Below, piece after piece: positions 9,716 through 18,854 of a stretch of DNA of 64,000 nucleotides; the stretch's first letter is position 1, and each line of letters opens with the position of its first letter. The notes under the pieces are model-generated. The model saw only the letters and a list, made by a program, of their open reading frames with translations. It did not search any database and was not told the DNA's origin. This stretch comes from Rhizobium sp. NFR03 (GTDB lineage: Bacteria; Pseudomonadota; Alphaproteobacteria; Rhizobiales; Rhizobiaceae). The stretch lies in the NCBI RefSeq assembly GCF_900111275.1, contig NZ_FOGR01000001.1:62001-126000 (forward strand). The letters are read 5' to 3'. The position numbers and the translations under genes were made by a program.

Positions 9716-10990
9716 TCAGGCGTGCCGCGCCAGCCATTCGGAGATGATGAGTTCCAGCGGTTCGATCAATGTCTCGCTCTCCAGTTCCTCGACGATCTCG
9801 TCCACAAAGGCGTTGACCAGCATGGCGCGCGCCCGGTTTTCAGGAATGCCACGGGCCTGGAGATAGTAGAGATGCGTCGGGTTCAGATCGATCACGGTTG
9901 CACCGTGACCGCACTGGACGTCGTCGGCGAAGATTTCCAGTTCGGGCTTTGCAGAGAAATCCGCATCGTCCGACAGAAGCAGCGTATTGCATGCCATCTT
10001 CGCATCCGTCTTCTGCGCATCCTGCGCCACGCGGATCTGCCCCTGGAACACGCCACGCGCCCGGTCGAAGAGCACGTTGCGGATGATCTCGGTCGAGGTC
10101 GTGTTGGCAACGTCGTGGCCGAGCGTGAACGTCACGTCCGTCAGCGTGTCGCCGCCCATCAGGTTGATGCCGCGCAGCTTGAAGTCCGAACCTTCGCCAG
10201 TCACCACGCCATGCACTTCCTGACGCACCAGCTTGCCGCCGGCATTGATGACGAACAGGCGGAAGGAGGCGTTTTCGCCCAGCTCGAAATTGAGCTGGCC
10301 GAGATGCGTATCCTCATCGCCCTGCTGCTGCAGCAGGATCCACGTCACCTCGGCGCCCGCCTCGATGATGAGATCGGAGACGGACGAGACGAGGCTCTGC
10401 CGACCATCGACCGACAGATGCCGCTCGATCACGGTCGCCTTGGAACCGGGGCCGAACGTCACCGGAAAGCGGCTGTGGCTCTGCCCGGCGCTCTGGACGA
10501 TCTGAAGTTCCAGCGGCTGCAAGAGGATTGTGTCTTCCGGAATCTCGATCTCGAAACCATCGCGAACGAAGGTGCCGTTGATACGGCCGATGGCGTCTTC
10601 AGCATTCCGCTCGACCAGATCGCCGGCAGCCGTGCCATCGAGCAGGCTCTCGCCGTACCGTTTGACGACGACGCCCTGCGGCGCATCTCCGGCATCGGCC
10701 CGACCATTGAGGACCGTGAGCACAGACGATCCGACGGCCAAGGGTGCGACGGCTTCGGCAAAGGCAGCGCCATCGAATGCAGGCACATTGCGCAGCAGTG
10801 CGCGCAGGTCCGTGTAATGCCAGGCTTCCAGCCGCCGGGTCGGCAGACCAGCATCCTTCAGATCAGACAAAAGCAGGTCGCGTGCCGAGAGAACGGCGCC
10901 GTCGCCGGGCAGGTCGCTCAGCTGATGGTTATACGCTTCCAGCAGCGCCGTTTCGGCAGCTGTCCGCGTGATCGTGTTTTGAATGTTCAT
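9716..10990 (-). CDS. sufD: Fe-S scaffold complex subunit SufD
   Basis: SufD forms the SufBC2D scaffold on which clusters are built. The 424-residue protein has the typical SufD opening with LPTRRLEAWHYTDL and the C-terminal CGHGATVIDL and YLQARGIP...A blocks shared with SufB. I start at ATG 10990, with AAGGAG 9 bases upstream inside the end of sufC; the longer frame to 11008 overlaps the sufC stop without benefit. It follows sufC after 14 bases. Confidence 0.95.
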   Translation of the reverse strand: MNIQNTITRTAAETALLEAYNHQLSDLPGDGAVLSARDLLLSDLKDAGLPTRRLEAWHYTDLRALLRNVPAFDGAAFAEAVAPLAVGSSVLTVLNGRADAGDAPQGVVVKRYGESLLDGTAAGDLVERNAEDAIGRINGTFVRDGFEIEIPEDTILLQPLELQIVQSAGQSHSRFPVTFGPGSKATVIERHLSVDGRQSLVSSVSDLIIEAGAEVTWILLQQQGDEDTHLGQLNFELGENASFRLFVINAGGKLVRQEVHGVVTGEGSDFKLRGINLMGGDTLTDVTFTLGHDVANTTSTEIIRNVLFDRARGVFQGQIRVAQDAQKTDAKMACNTLLLSDDADFSAKPELEIFADDVQCGHGATVIDLNPTHLYYLQARGIPENRARAMLVNAFVDEIVEELESETLIEPLELIISEWLARHA

Positions 10991-11004
10991 GAGCAAACGC
11001 TCCT

Positions 11005-11760
11005 TCAAGCCGCCGCGCCGATGATGTCGGCATAGCCGTTGGCTTCCAGATCCAGCGCCAGCGACTTGTCGCCGGTCTTGATCACCTGTCCCTTGTAGAG
11101 GACGTGAACCGTATCCGGCACAATGTATTCCAGCAGGCGCTGGTAGTGTGTGATGACGATCACGGCACGATCGGGCGAACGAAGAGCGTTGACGCCATCC
11201 GACACGATCTTCAGCGCATCGATGTCGAGGCCGGAATCCGTCTCGTCGAGAATGCAGAGGCTCGGCTCCAGCAGCGCCATCTGCAAGATCTCGGCGCGCT
11301 TCTTTTCACCGCCGGAGAAGCCGACATTGAGCGGCCGCTTCAGCATATCCGGATTGATCTTCAGCTCGGCTGCGGCTTCCTTGACCCGACGGATAAAGTC
11401 AGGGGTCTTCAGCTCTTCCTCGCCGCGATACTTCCGCTGCTCGTTCATCGCCACTTTCAGGAACTGCATGGTGGCAACGCCCGGGATTTCGACCGGATAC
11501 TGGAAGGCAAGGAAAATGCCCTTTGCAGCGCGCTCCGACGCGTCGAGCTCGAGAATGCTCTCGCCATTATAAAGGATGTCGCCTTCCGTCACTTCGTAGT
11601 CTTCACGACCCGAGAGGATATAGGAGAGCGTAGACTTCCCCGAGCCGTTCGGCCCCATGATGGCGGCGACTTCGCCGGCCTTGACGGTCAGGTTCAGGCC
11701 GCGAATGATCTCGGTACCATCCTCGGCGATCCGGGCATGGAGGTTTCTGATTTCAAGCAT
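11005..11760 (-). CDS. sufC: Fe-S assembly ATPase SufC
   Basis: SufC is the ABC-type ATPase of the SufBC2D scaffold; its ATP cycle opens the SufB-SufD interface for cluster formation. It is 251 residues with Walker A GPNGSGKST (36-44), the signature FSGGEKKRA (148-156) and Walker B LCILDE (168-173). There is no membrane domain, as expected for SufC. It lies 134 bases after sufB and 14 bases before sufD. Confidence 0.97.
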   Translation of the reverse strand: MLEIRNLHARIAEDGTEIIRGLNLTVKAGEVAAIMGPNGSGKSTLSYILSGREDYEVTEGDILYNGESILELDASERAAKGIFLAFQYPVEIPGVATMQFLKVAMNEQRKYRGEEELKTPDFIRRVKEAAAELKINPDMLKRPLNVGFSGGEKKRAEILQMALLEPSLCILDETDSGLDIDALKIVSDGVNALRSPDRAVIVITHYQRLLEYIVPDTVHVLYKGQVIKTGDKSLALDLEANGYADIIGAAA

Positions 11761-11894
11761 TGGTTCACTCTTTCGTACAACGGTACCGACCTGTCGTGCA
11801 GAGGGTCAGTCGTTCAGTTCCATTCATGTTCGCAGCGATGGAGGCCGGCCCTCATGCGGGCCAGCCGGATCGTAGCTGCCGGAAGTCGGGACGA

Positions 11895-13364
<1,470 letters not shown>

Positions 13365-13501
13365 GTCATTCTCCCGTCTTGCCGGATGTCAAGGATCCGG
13401 CCCTCTGTGAGGCACGATTGTGTCGTGCCGTCTATGTAATGGGCCGAGCAGGCAGTTTCACCCTTTTTCGGCCTCGGAAATTCAGCTTTCACACGCTTTC
13501 T

Positions 13502-14668
13502 TCATGCCGCCGCAATGTGCAGCCGCCGTCGCCCGGCAATCCGAGCGAAGATGTCGATAACACGGTCGATCTCCTCGACCGTCGTCGCGGGTCCTATGGA
13601 GATACGCAGCGCCCCAAGCGACGGATCTTGCCCCATCGCCATCAGCACGTGGCTCTGTCCTACCTTGCCCGAGGAGCAGGCAGATCCGGCAGAGAGGGCA
13701 ACCCCCTCCAGATCGAACGCGATCTGGCCCGTCTCCGCCTTCAGGCCGGGCAGACTGAAGAAGGCCGTATTCGCGACCCGCAGGGTATCCGCGCCGTGGA
13801 TCAGAACATCCGGCGCAGCGTTCCGCATGCCGGCTTCCAGCCTGTCGCGCAAGGTCGTCACCTGCACATGGTAAAGGTCAAGCGCATCCTTCACTGCACG
13901 CGCAGCCGCACCGAAACCGGCAAGTGCCGCCGGGTTTTCGGTACCCGAGCGATGCCCTTTCTCCTGCCCGCCGCCATGGATGAGCGGACGGGGCATCAAT
14001 ACTTCGCCGGATGCGACAAGTGCACCAGCCCCCTTTGGCCCGCCGATCTTGTGCGATGCGAGGATCAAAAAGTCCGCGCCCAGCGCCGAGATCGACACCG
14101 GGATACGCCCAACCGCCTGAACGGCATCCACGACCAGCAGTCCGCCCGCAGCCTTCACACGCTTGGAAACTTCAGCGATCGGTTGAATGACGCCGGTCTC
14201 GTTGTTGACGAGCATCACCGCCACCATCGGGATGCCCTCTTCTCGCGGATGGGCCGCCAGCGCGCCATCGAGCGCATCGAGGTCGATCGTGCCGGCCTGC
14301 GTCACCGGCAATTCCTGACCGCGATCTTTCGGAAAGCGCCCACCCTCGCGCACGGCCGGATGCTCGATGGCGGAGACATACAGACGGCCGATGCCGAGCG
14401 GCGTTCTTCCCATGCGGAAATCCGGCGTCAGCACCATATTGGCAGCTTCCGTTGCACCGCTGGTAAAGGTGACGCAGGCCGGCTCGGCCTCGCAGAGTGC
14501 CGCCACATCGCGGCGCGCGGCCTCGATCACCGTTTTCAGCCGCCGGCCTTCTGCGTGAACGGAGGAACCGTTGCCCGTCAGGTCGAACGCGGACAGGAAC
14601 GCGTCACGCGCGGCGGCCGAGATAGGCGCCGTCGCATTCCAATCCATGTAGATCCGTGGCATGGCCAT
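13502..14668 (-). CDS. sufS2: Cysteine desulfurase, IscS/NifS-like (group I)
   Basis: This first gene of the suf operon encodes a second cysteine desulfurase. Counting from the ATG at 14668 (388 residues), the PLP lysine is K207 in ASHKIGGPKG and the catalytic cysteine is C331 in SAGSACSSGKV, in the longer flexible loop of group I enzymes. In Agrobacterium the orthologous position is called sufS2. The start is uncertain: ATG codons at 14668 and 14662 and a GTG at 14695 are all in frame, and none has a strong ribosome binding site. The operon promoter region with iron-responsive boxes lies 160-210 bases upstream. Confidence 0.9.
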   Translation of the reverse strand: MAMPRIYMDWNATAPISAAARDAFLSAFDLTGNGSSVHAEGRRLKTVIEAARRDVAALCEAEPACVTFTSGATEAANMVLTPDFRMGRTPLGIGRLYVSAIEHPAVREGGRFPKDRGQELPVTQAGTIDLDALDGALAAHPREEGIPMVAVMLVNNETGVIQPIAEVSKRVKAAGGLLVVDAVQAVGRIPVSISALGADFLILASHKIGGPKGAGALVASGEVLMPRPLIHGGGQEKGHRSGTENPAALAGFGAAARAVKDALDLYHVQVTTLRDRLEAGMRNAAPDVLIHGADTLRVANTAFFSLPGLKAETGQIAFDLEGVALSAGSACSSGKVGQSHVLMAMGQDPSLGALRISIGPATTVEEIDRVIDIFARIAGRRRLHIAAA

Positions 14669-14831
14669 GTCGACCGTCCGTATCCTGTCCCTCACGCATA
14701 CGGCGTACGGGGATCTGTTCTTGCCAAAAGCGCCTGCCGGTCCATCTTAACCGGAGCAGGCACCGCATTTTCCTTGAAGTTTTCGCTTCGCTTGCCGTAA
14801 GAGACGACACCTGCACGTACGCCGTGCCAAG

Positions 14832-14848
14832 TTTTGAATGGTTCTAAA
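14832..14848. promoter_or_regulatory. Candidate Irr (ICE-motif) box of the suf operon
   Basis: TTTTGAATGGTTCTAAA matches the rhizobial Irr/ICE palindrome TTTAGAA-N3-TTCTAAA at 13 of 14 defined positions. The right half is extended by a further TTTAGAA at 14854-14860, making an outward inverted repeat TTCTAAA-N5-TTTAGAA. It lies just downstream of a possible leftward promoter (-10 at 14852-14857), where a bound repressor would cover the start of the suf transcript. The site is also upstream of the rightward hydrolase gene, so it could serve both. Irr control of suf is known in the Rhizobiaceae; binding here is inference. Confidence 0.7.
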
Positions 14849-14851
14849 CTG

Positions 14852-14880
14852 GTTTTAGAAAAGCTGAGTGCTTTCGTCAA
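14852..14880 (-). promoter_or_regulatory. Candidate suf promoter with overlapping RirA (IRO) box
   Basis: Read leftwards, TTGACG (14880-14875) and TAAAAC (14857-14852) are 17 bases apart and fit a sigma-70-type promoter for sufS2. TGA-N9-TCA at 14865-14879, the IRO-box pattern reported for RirA, overlaps the -35. RirA is the iron- and Fe-S-sensing Rrf2 repressor of rhizobia. TGA-N9-TCA is a loose pattern that occurs by chance about every 4 kb, so the argument rests on its exact place at the -35 beside the Irr-like box. Confidence 0.55.
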
Positions 14881-14934
14881 GACTGCTCGGCCGTCTTATC
14901 CGATTTTCGGAACCATGCTCACGCCGGAGACCCA

Positions 14935-15612
14935 ATGCCCGAAGTCATTTTCAACGGACCCGCTGGCCGACTGGAAGGCCGCTATCAGCCTTCCAAGCAG
15001 AAGAATGCACCGATCGCGATCGTTCTGCATCCCCATCCCCAGTTCGGCGGGACGATGAACAATCAGATCGTCTACCAGCTCTTCTACATGTTCCAGAAGC
15101 GCGGTTTTACCACGCTACGGTTCAACTTCCGCTCCATCGGCCGTAGCCAGGGCGAGTTCGATCACGGTGCCGGCGAATTGTCCGATGCCGCATCGGCGCT
15201 CGACTGGGTGCAGAGCATGCACCCGGACAGCAAGAGCTGCTGGGTTGCAGGCTATTCGTTCGGCTCGTGGATCGGCATGCAGCTGCTGATGCGCCGGCCT
15301 GAGATCGAAGGCTTCATCTCGGTCGCGCCGCAACCCAATACCTACGACTTTTCGTTCCTGGCACCCTGCCCTTCCTCCGGCCTGATCATCAACGGCGATG
15401 TCGACAAGGTTGCGCCGGAGAAGGATGTGAACACGCTGGTCGAGAAGCTGAAGACCCAGAAGGGCATCCTGATCACGCACCGCACCATCCCCGGCGCCAA
15501 TCACTTCTTCAGTGGCCAGGTGGATACATTGATGGCCGAGTGCGAGGACTATCTCGACCGCCGCCTGAACGGCGAACTGACGCCGGAGCCGGCTGCGAAA
15601 CGTATTCGATAA
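14935..15612 (+). CDS. Alpha/beta hydrolase, possible dienelactone-hydrolase-like
   Basis: A cytosolic alpha/beta-fold hydrolase of 225 residues. It shows LHPHPQFGGTMNN near residues 31-43, the nucleophile elbow GYSFGS with the catalytic serine in the middle, and a C-terminal histidine in PGANHFFSG. This family (COG2945) is conserved in alphaproteobacteria with no settled substrate. GGAGA lies 4 bases before the ATG. It is divergent from the suf operon and shares its 266-base upstream region. The PIN toxin gene follows after 5 bases. Confidence 0.85.
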   Translation: MPEVIFNGPAGRLEGRYQPSKQKNAPIAIVLHPHPQFGGTMNNQIVYQLFYMFQKRGFTTLRFNFRSIGRSQGEFDHGAGELSDAASALDWVQSMHPDSKSCWVAGYSFGSWIGMQLLMRRPEIEGFISVAPQPNTYDFSFLAPCPSSGLIINGDVDKVAPEKDVNTLVEKLKTQKGILITHRTIPGANHFFSGQVDTLMAECEDYLDRRLNGELTPEPAAKRIR

Positions 15613-15617
15613 GGACG

Positions 15618-16043
15618 ATGGCGAACATCGTTATCGATACGAATGTGCTGACAAGTGCCTGTATAGGTAGCGGCGCCTCTTCGAAGATTATCGAGCTTTG
15701 CCTTTTGAAGACATTGACGCCGGTTTTGTCGGCTTCGCTTTTTCTGGAGTATAGAGACGTCCTGTCCCGCGAGGCGATTTTCGGTAGGGCGCGTCTCGAC
15801 AGTGTGGAACGCAGCCTGCTGCTGCGCGCCTTTGTATCGACGTGCCGATGGCATGACATCTACTTCAGCTGGCGGCCGAACCTCGTCGATGAAGCCGACA
15901 ATCACGTTTTCGAATTGGCTGTAGCAGCAAACGGCGCTACGATCGTTACGAACAATCTCCGGGACTTTCGGTCCATGGACCTCAAGTTCCCGGAGATCGT
16001 CGTCGAAACGCCTCAGTCGCTGCTGCAAAGGATGATGCCATGA
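15618..16043 (+). CDS. PIN-domain ribonuclease, putative toxin
   Basis: This 141-residue protein opens with IVIDTNVL, the first acidic strand of a PIN domain, and later has EYRDVL, DEADNHVFELAVAANG and VTNNLRDF, which supply the other acidic residues for metal-dependent RNA cleavage (family COG1569). Such proteins are the toxins of type II systems. I start at ATG 15618, with AAGGA just upstream; a longer frame to 15540 overlaps the hydrolase gene. Its TGA overlaps the antitoxin ATG (ATGA). Its codon use looks less GC-biased than its neighbours, which suggests acquisition. Confidence 0.85.
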   Translation: MANIVIDTNVLTSACIGSGASSKIIELCLLKTLTPVLSASLFLEYRDVLSREAIFGRARLDSVERSLLLRAFVSTCRWHDIYFSWRPNLVDEADNHVFELAVAANGATIVTNNLRDFRSMDLKFPEIVVETPQSLLQRMMP

Positions 16044-16249
16044 ACGCGATCGTCATTCCGGTATCCGAAGACACGGCAGAGAAAGTTGCGCGCATTGCCG
16101 GCGAACGCGGCGTGAGCGTCGAGACATTGATGTCGGATGTCGCTGTGCATATGGTCGAACAATTCGAAACCCACAAGCTCTACCTCCAAGAGGCCGAACG
16201 CGGGCAACATGAGATCGACGAAGCACTGGAGCTTCTGAGACGTCCTTGA
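16040..16249 (+). CDS. Small antitoxin-like protein, ribbon-helix-helix type
   Basis: The 69-residue product starts with a strand-like segment (AIVIPVSEDT) followed by two helices (EKVARIAGERGVS, ETLMSDVAVHMVEQF), a ribbon-helix-helix layout, and an acidic helical tail (QEAERGQHEIDEALELL) of the kind that wraps a toxin. It overlaps the PIN gene by four bases and surely is co-translated with it. The assignment as antitoxin rests on size, fold pattern and context; I do not recognise a named subfamily. Confidence 0.7.
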   Translation: MNAIVIPVSEDTAEKVARIAGERGVSVETLMSDVAVHMVEQFETHKLYLQEAERGQHEIDEALELLRRP

Positions 16250-16259
16250 TCCCCATCGA

Positions 16260-17384
16260 TCACGGCCTTGGATTGAGAATACCACCCCTCACCGGCTCCC
16301 GCACACCCGTCGTCCCTGGGAATGTCAACGGAAGCCCGCGCAGCGACCGCACCGCGAGATAGGCCCAGGCCTCCGCCTCCATGGCCCCGCCATCCAGCCC
16401 CATGGCATCGGACGATACGACGCGGGCGCCGCTCTCGGCAGCCAGCGCGGAAAACTCATCCATGATGACCGGATTGAGCCGGCCTCCACCCGAGACGATA
16501 TAGGTCTTCGGCCGGGCCGGCAGATGGGTCGCGCAGCGCAGGATCGCGGCACCGGTGACATGGGCGAGCGTCCGAGCGCCGTCTTCGAGCGAGACCTCGC
16601 CCTTGACCGGCGGCAAGAAATCGCCCCGATCAAGGGACCGGCGATGATTGCCCGCGAAGAACGCATGATCCAGATACCGCGCCGCCAGACGAGGCACGAC
16701 GCTCCCTCCCGCGGCAACAGCACCCCCGGCATCGAACGACCCGCCGCCATGGGCCTCGATCCACTGGTCGATCAGCATGTTACCGGGACCACTGTCGAAG
16801 GCCGAGAGCTGCCCATCCTCGCCGACGAAGGTCAGGTTGGAGATGCCGCCGATATTGACGAAAACGACCGGACCTTCGAGATCGCCCGGCAGGTTGGCAG
16901 CGAGCGCTTGATGATAGACGGGGATGAGCGGCGCGCCCTGCCCGCCCGCGACCATGTCGGCGGCCCGCATGTCACCGACAACGTCGATGCCGGTTTCGGC
17001 AGCCAATAAGGGTGCATCGCCGATCTGCACGGTCAGCCCGGCATCCGGCCGGTGCAGCACTGTCTGCCCGTGAAAACCGATCACATCGACGTCGGACGCC
17101 TTCAGCCCGTGCGCATGGAGAAAATCATGAACGGCAACGGCATGTAGCAGCGTCAGATCGCGCTCGATCCGCGCGAGATCCCCCGGGCGCTCCAACCGTT
17201 GCCGGATCGGACCTGCCATGACGAGCGCCGACTTCAACCGTTCGCGGAAGCTTCTGTCGTAGGAAAGGCCATGGGACGGACCGCGTTTGACGATCGTCTC
17301 GCCGTCGGTTTCCAGCAACGCGATGTCGATCCCGTCCATGCTGGTGCCGCTCATCAGCCCGATCGCCGTCTTCACCGCCGTCAT
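16260..17384 (-). CDS. anmK: Anhydro-N-acetylmuramic acid kinase
   Basis: AnmK phosphorylates and opens 1,6-anhydro-MurNAc released from cell-wall turnover, giving MurNAc-6-phosphate for recycling. The 374-residue protein has the typical N-terminal [16 protein letters not shown]-binding block, [11 protein letters not shown] with the catalytic aspartate region, and [16 protein letters not shown] lies about 9 bases before the ATG. It is divergent from tyrS, an arrangement common in rhizobia. Confidence 0.95.
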   Translation of the reverse strand: MTAVKTAIGLMSGTSMDGIDIALLETDGETIVKRGPSHGLSYDRSFRERLKSALVMAGPIRQRLERPGDLARIERDLTLLHAVAVHDFLHAHGLKASDVDVIGFHGQTVLHRPDAGLTVQIGDAPLLAAETGIDVVGDMRAADMVAGGQGAPLIPVYHQALAANLPGDLEGPVVFVNIGGISNLTFVGEDGQLSAFDSGPGNMLIDQWIEAHGGGSFDAGGAVAAGGSVVPRLAARYLDHAFFAGNHRRSLDRGDFLPPVKGEVSLEDGARTLAHVTGAAILRCATHLPARPKTYIVSGGGRLNPVIMDEFSALAAESGARVVSSDAMGLDGGAMEAEAWAYLAVRSLRGLPLTFPGTTGVREPVRGGILNPRP

Positions 17385-17509
17385 GTCCCGTCACTCCTGC
17401 CGAATCGCATCAGCGTTTCCTGTCAGCAACATTCATGACCGAGACGGATGCACTTCGCAAAAAACAATGCTAAAGGCCCGGCTTCAGCCAGATTGAAGAG
17501 TTCAGGTCC

Positions 17510-18763
17510 ATGTCCAGGTTCAAGTCCGATTTCCTTCGCACGCTCGATGAGCGCGGCTTCCTCCACCAACTCTCCGACGAGAGCGGGCTGGACGCGCTAT
17601 TTCAGAAGGAGGTCGTGACGGCCTATATCGGCTATGATCCGACCGCCTCGAGCCTGCATGTGGGCCACCTCACGCAGATCATGATGTTGCATTGGCTGCA
17701 GGAAACCGGCCACCGGCCCCTGTCTCTGATGGGCGGCGGCACCGGCATGGTCGGCGACCCTTCGTTCAAGGAAGAGGCCCGCAAGCTGATGACGGTCGAA
17801 ACGATCGAGGAGAACATCGCCTCGATCAAGCGCTGCTTTGCAAATTACCTCGACTATGACAGGCCGGGAAACGCGGCCCTGATGGTCAACAATGCTGAAT
17901 GGCTCCGCCCGCTGAATTACCTCGAATTCCTGCGCGATGTTGGCCGGCACTTCTCGGTCAACCGCATGCTGTCTTTCGACAGCGTCAAGACGCGGCTTGA
18001 TCGCGAGCAGTCGCTGTCCTTCCTCGAATTCAACTACATGATTCTGCAGGCCTACGACTTCGTGGAACTGGCCAAGCGCTACGACTGCCGCCTCCAGATG
18101 GGAGGCTCGGACCAGTGGGGCAACATCGTCAACGGCATCGACCTCGGCCATCGCATGGGGACACCGCAGCTCTACGCCCTGACGTCGCCCCTGCTAACGA
18201 CCTCGTCCGGCGCGAAAATGGGCAAGTCCGCCTCCGGCGCGATCTGGCTGAACGCCGAACTGCTGCCGGTCTACGATTTCTGGCAATACTGGCGCAACAC
18301 GGAGGACGCCGATGTCGGCCGCTTCCTCAAGCTCTTCACCACGCTGCCCATGGACGAGATCACAAAGCTGACGGCTCTCGGCGGCGCCGAGATCAATGAG
18401 GCAAAAAAGATGCTGGCAACGGAAGTGACCGCGATCCTGCACGGCCGCGCCGCCGCAGAGGCCGCCGCGGAAACCGCGCGCAAGACCTTCGAGGAAGGCG
18501 CGCTTGCCGAAGATCTCCCGTCGATCGCGATCCCCGCAGCCGAACTCGACGCCGGCCTCGGTCTTCTAACCCTGATCGTCCGCTCCGGCCTCGCCGCTTC
18601 CAACGGCGAAGCCCGCCGCCACGTCCAGGGCGGCGCCGTCCGCATCAACGACGTTGCGATCTCCGACGAGCGAAAAGCCATCGGTTCGAGCGAACTGACA
18701 TCCGACGGCGTGATCAAGCTCTCCCTCGGGAAGAAGAAGCACATTCTCGTTCGTCCGTCTTAA
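17510..18763 (+). CDS. tyrS: Tyrosyl-tRNA synthetase
   Basis: Charges tRNA-Tyr with tyrosine. The 417-residue class I enzyme has the HIGH-type motif HVGH (50-53), the KMSKS-type loop KMGKS (236-240) and a C-terminal S4 RNA-binding domain (about 350-410, [13 protein letters not shown]). Length and motifs are normal. It stands alone, with a 125-base divergent promoter region shared with anmK and a strong hairpin after its stop. Confidence 0.97.
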   Translation: MSRFKSDFLRTLDERGFLHQLSDESGLDALFQKEVVTAYIGYDPTASSLHVGHLTQIMMLHWLQETGHRPLSLMGGGTGMVGDPSFKEEARKLMTVETIEENIASIKRCFANYLDYDRPGNAALMVNNAEWLRPLNYLEFLRDVGRHFSVNRMLSFDSVKTRLDREQSLSFLEFNYMILQAYDFVELAKRYDCRLQMGGSDQWGNIVNGIDLGHRMGTPQLYALTSPLLTTSSGAKMGKSASGAIWLNAELLPVYDFWQYWRNTEDADVGRFLKLFTTLPMDEITKLTALGGAEINEAKKMLATEVTAILHGRAAAEAAAETARKTFEEGALAEDLPSIAIPAAELDAGLGLLTLIVRSGLAASNGEARRHVQGGAVRINDVAISDERKAIGSSELTSDGVIKLSLGKKKHILVRPS

Positions 18764-18790
18764 CACGAGCGGGAACGCCCATCAAAACGC

Positions 18791-18832
18791 ACGCAAGGGC
18801 ATCGGCAGCATGGTTGCCGACGCCTTCTGCGT
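18791..18832. terminator. Strong hairpin between convergent tyrS and AsmA-like gene
   Basis: ACGCA-AGGGCATCGGCA (18791-18807) pairs with TGCCGACGCCTT-c-TGCGT (18815-18832) around a 7-base loop: 17 pairs including two G-T wobbles, with one bulged base. It sits between the converging stops of tyrS (18763) and the large protein gene (18855). There is no T-run on either side, so it is not a classic Rho-independent terminator, but position and stability suggest a shared transcript end or 3' stabiliser. Confidence 0.6.
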
Positions 18833-18854
18833 TCATCCGCTTCCTATAAATTCG

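Noticed and set aside
18215-18229. KMGKS instead of KMSKS in tyrS
   Set aside because: TyrRS enzymes commonly vary at this place; the enzyme is ordinary.
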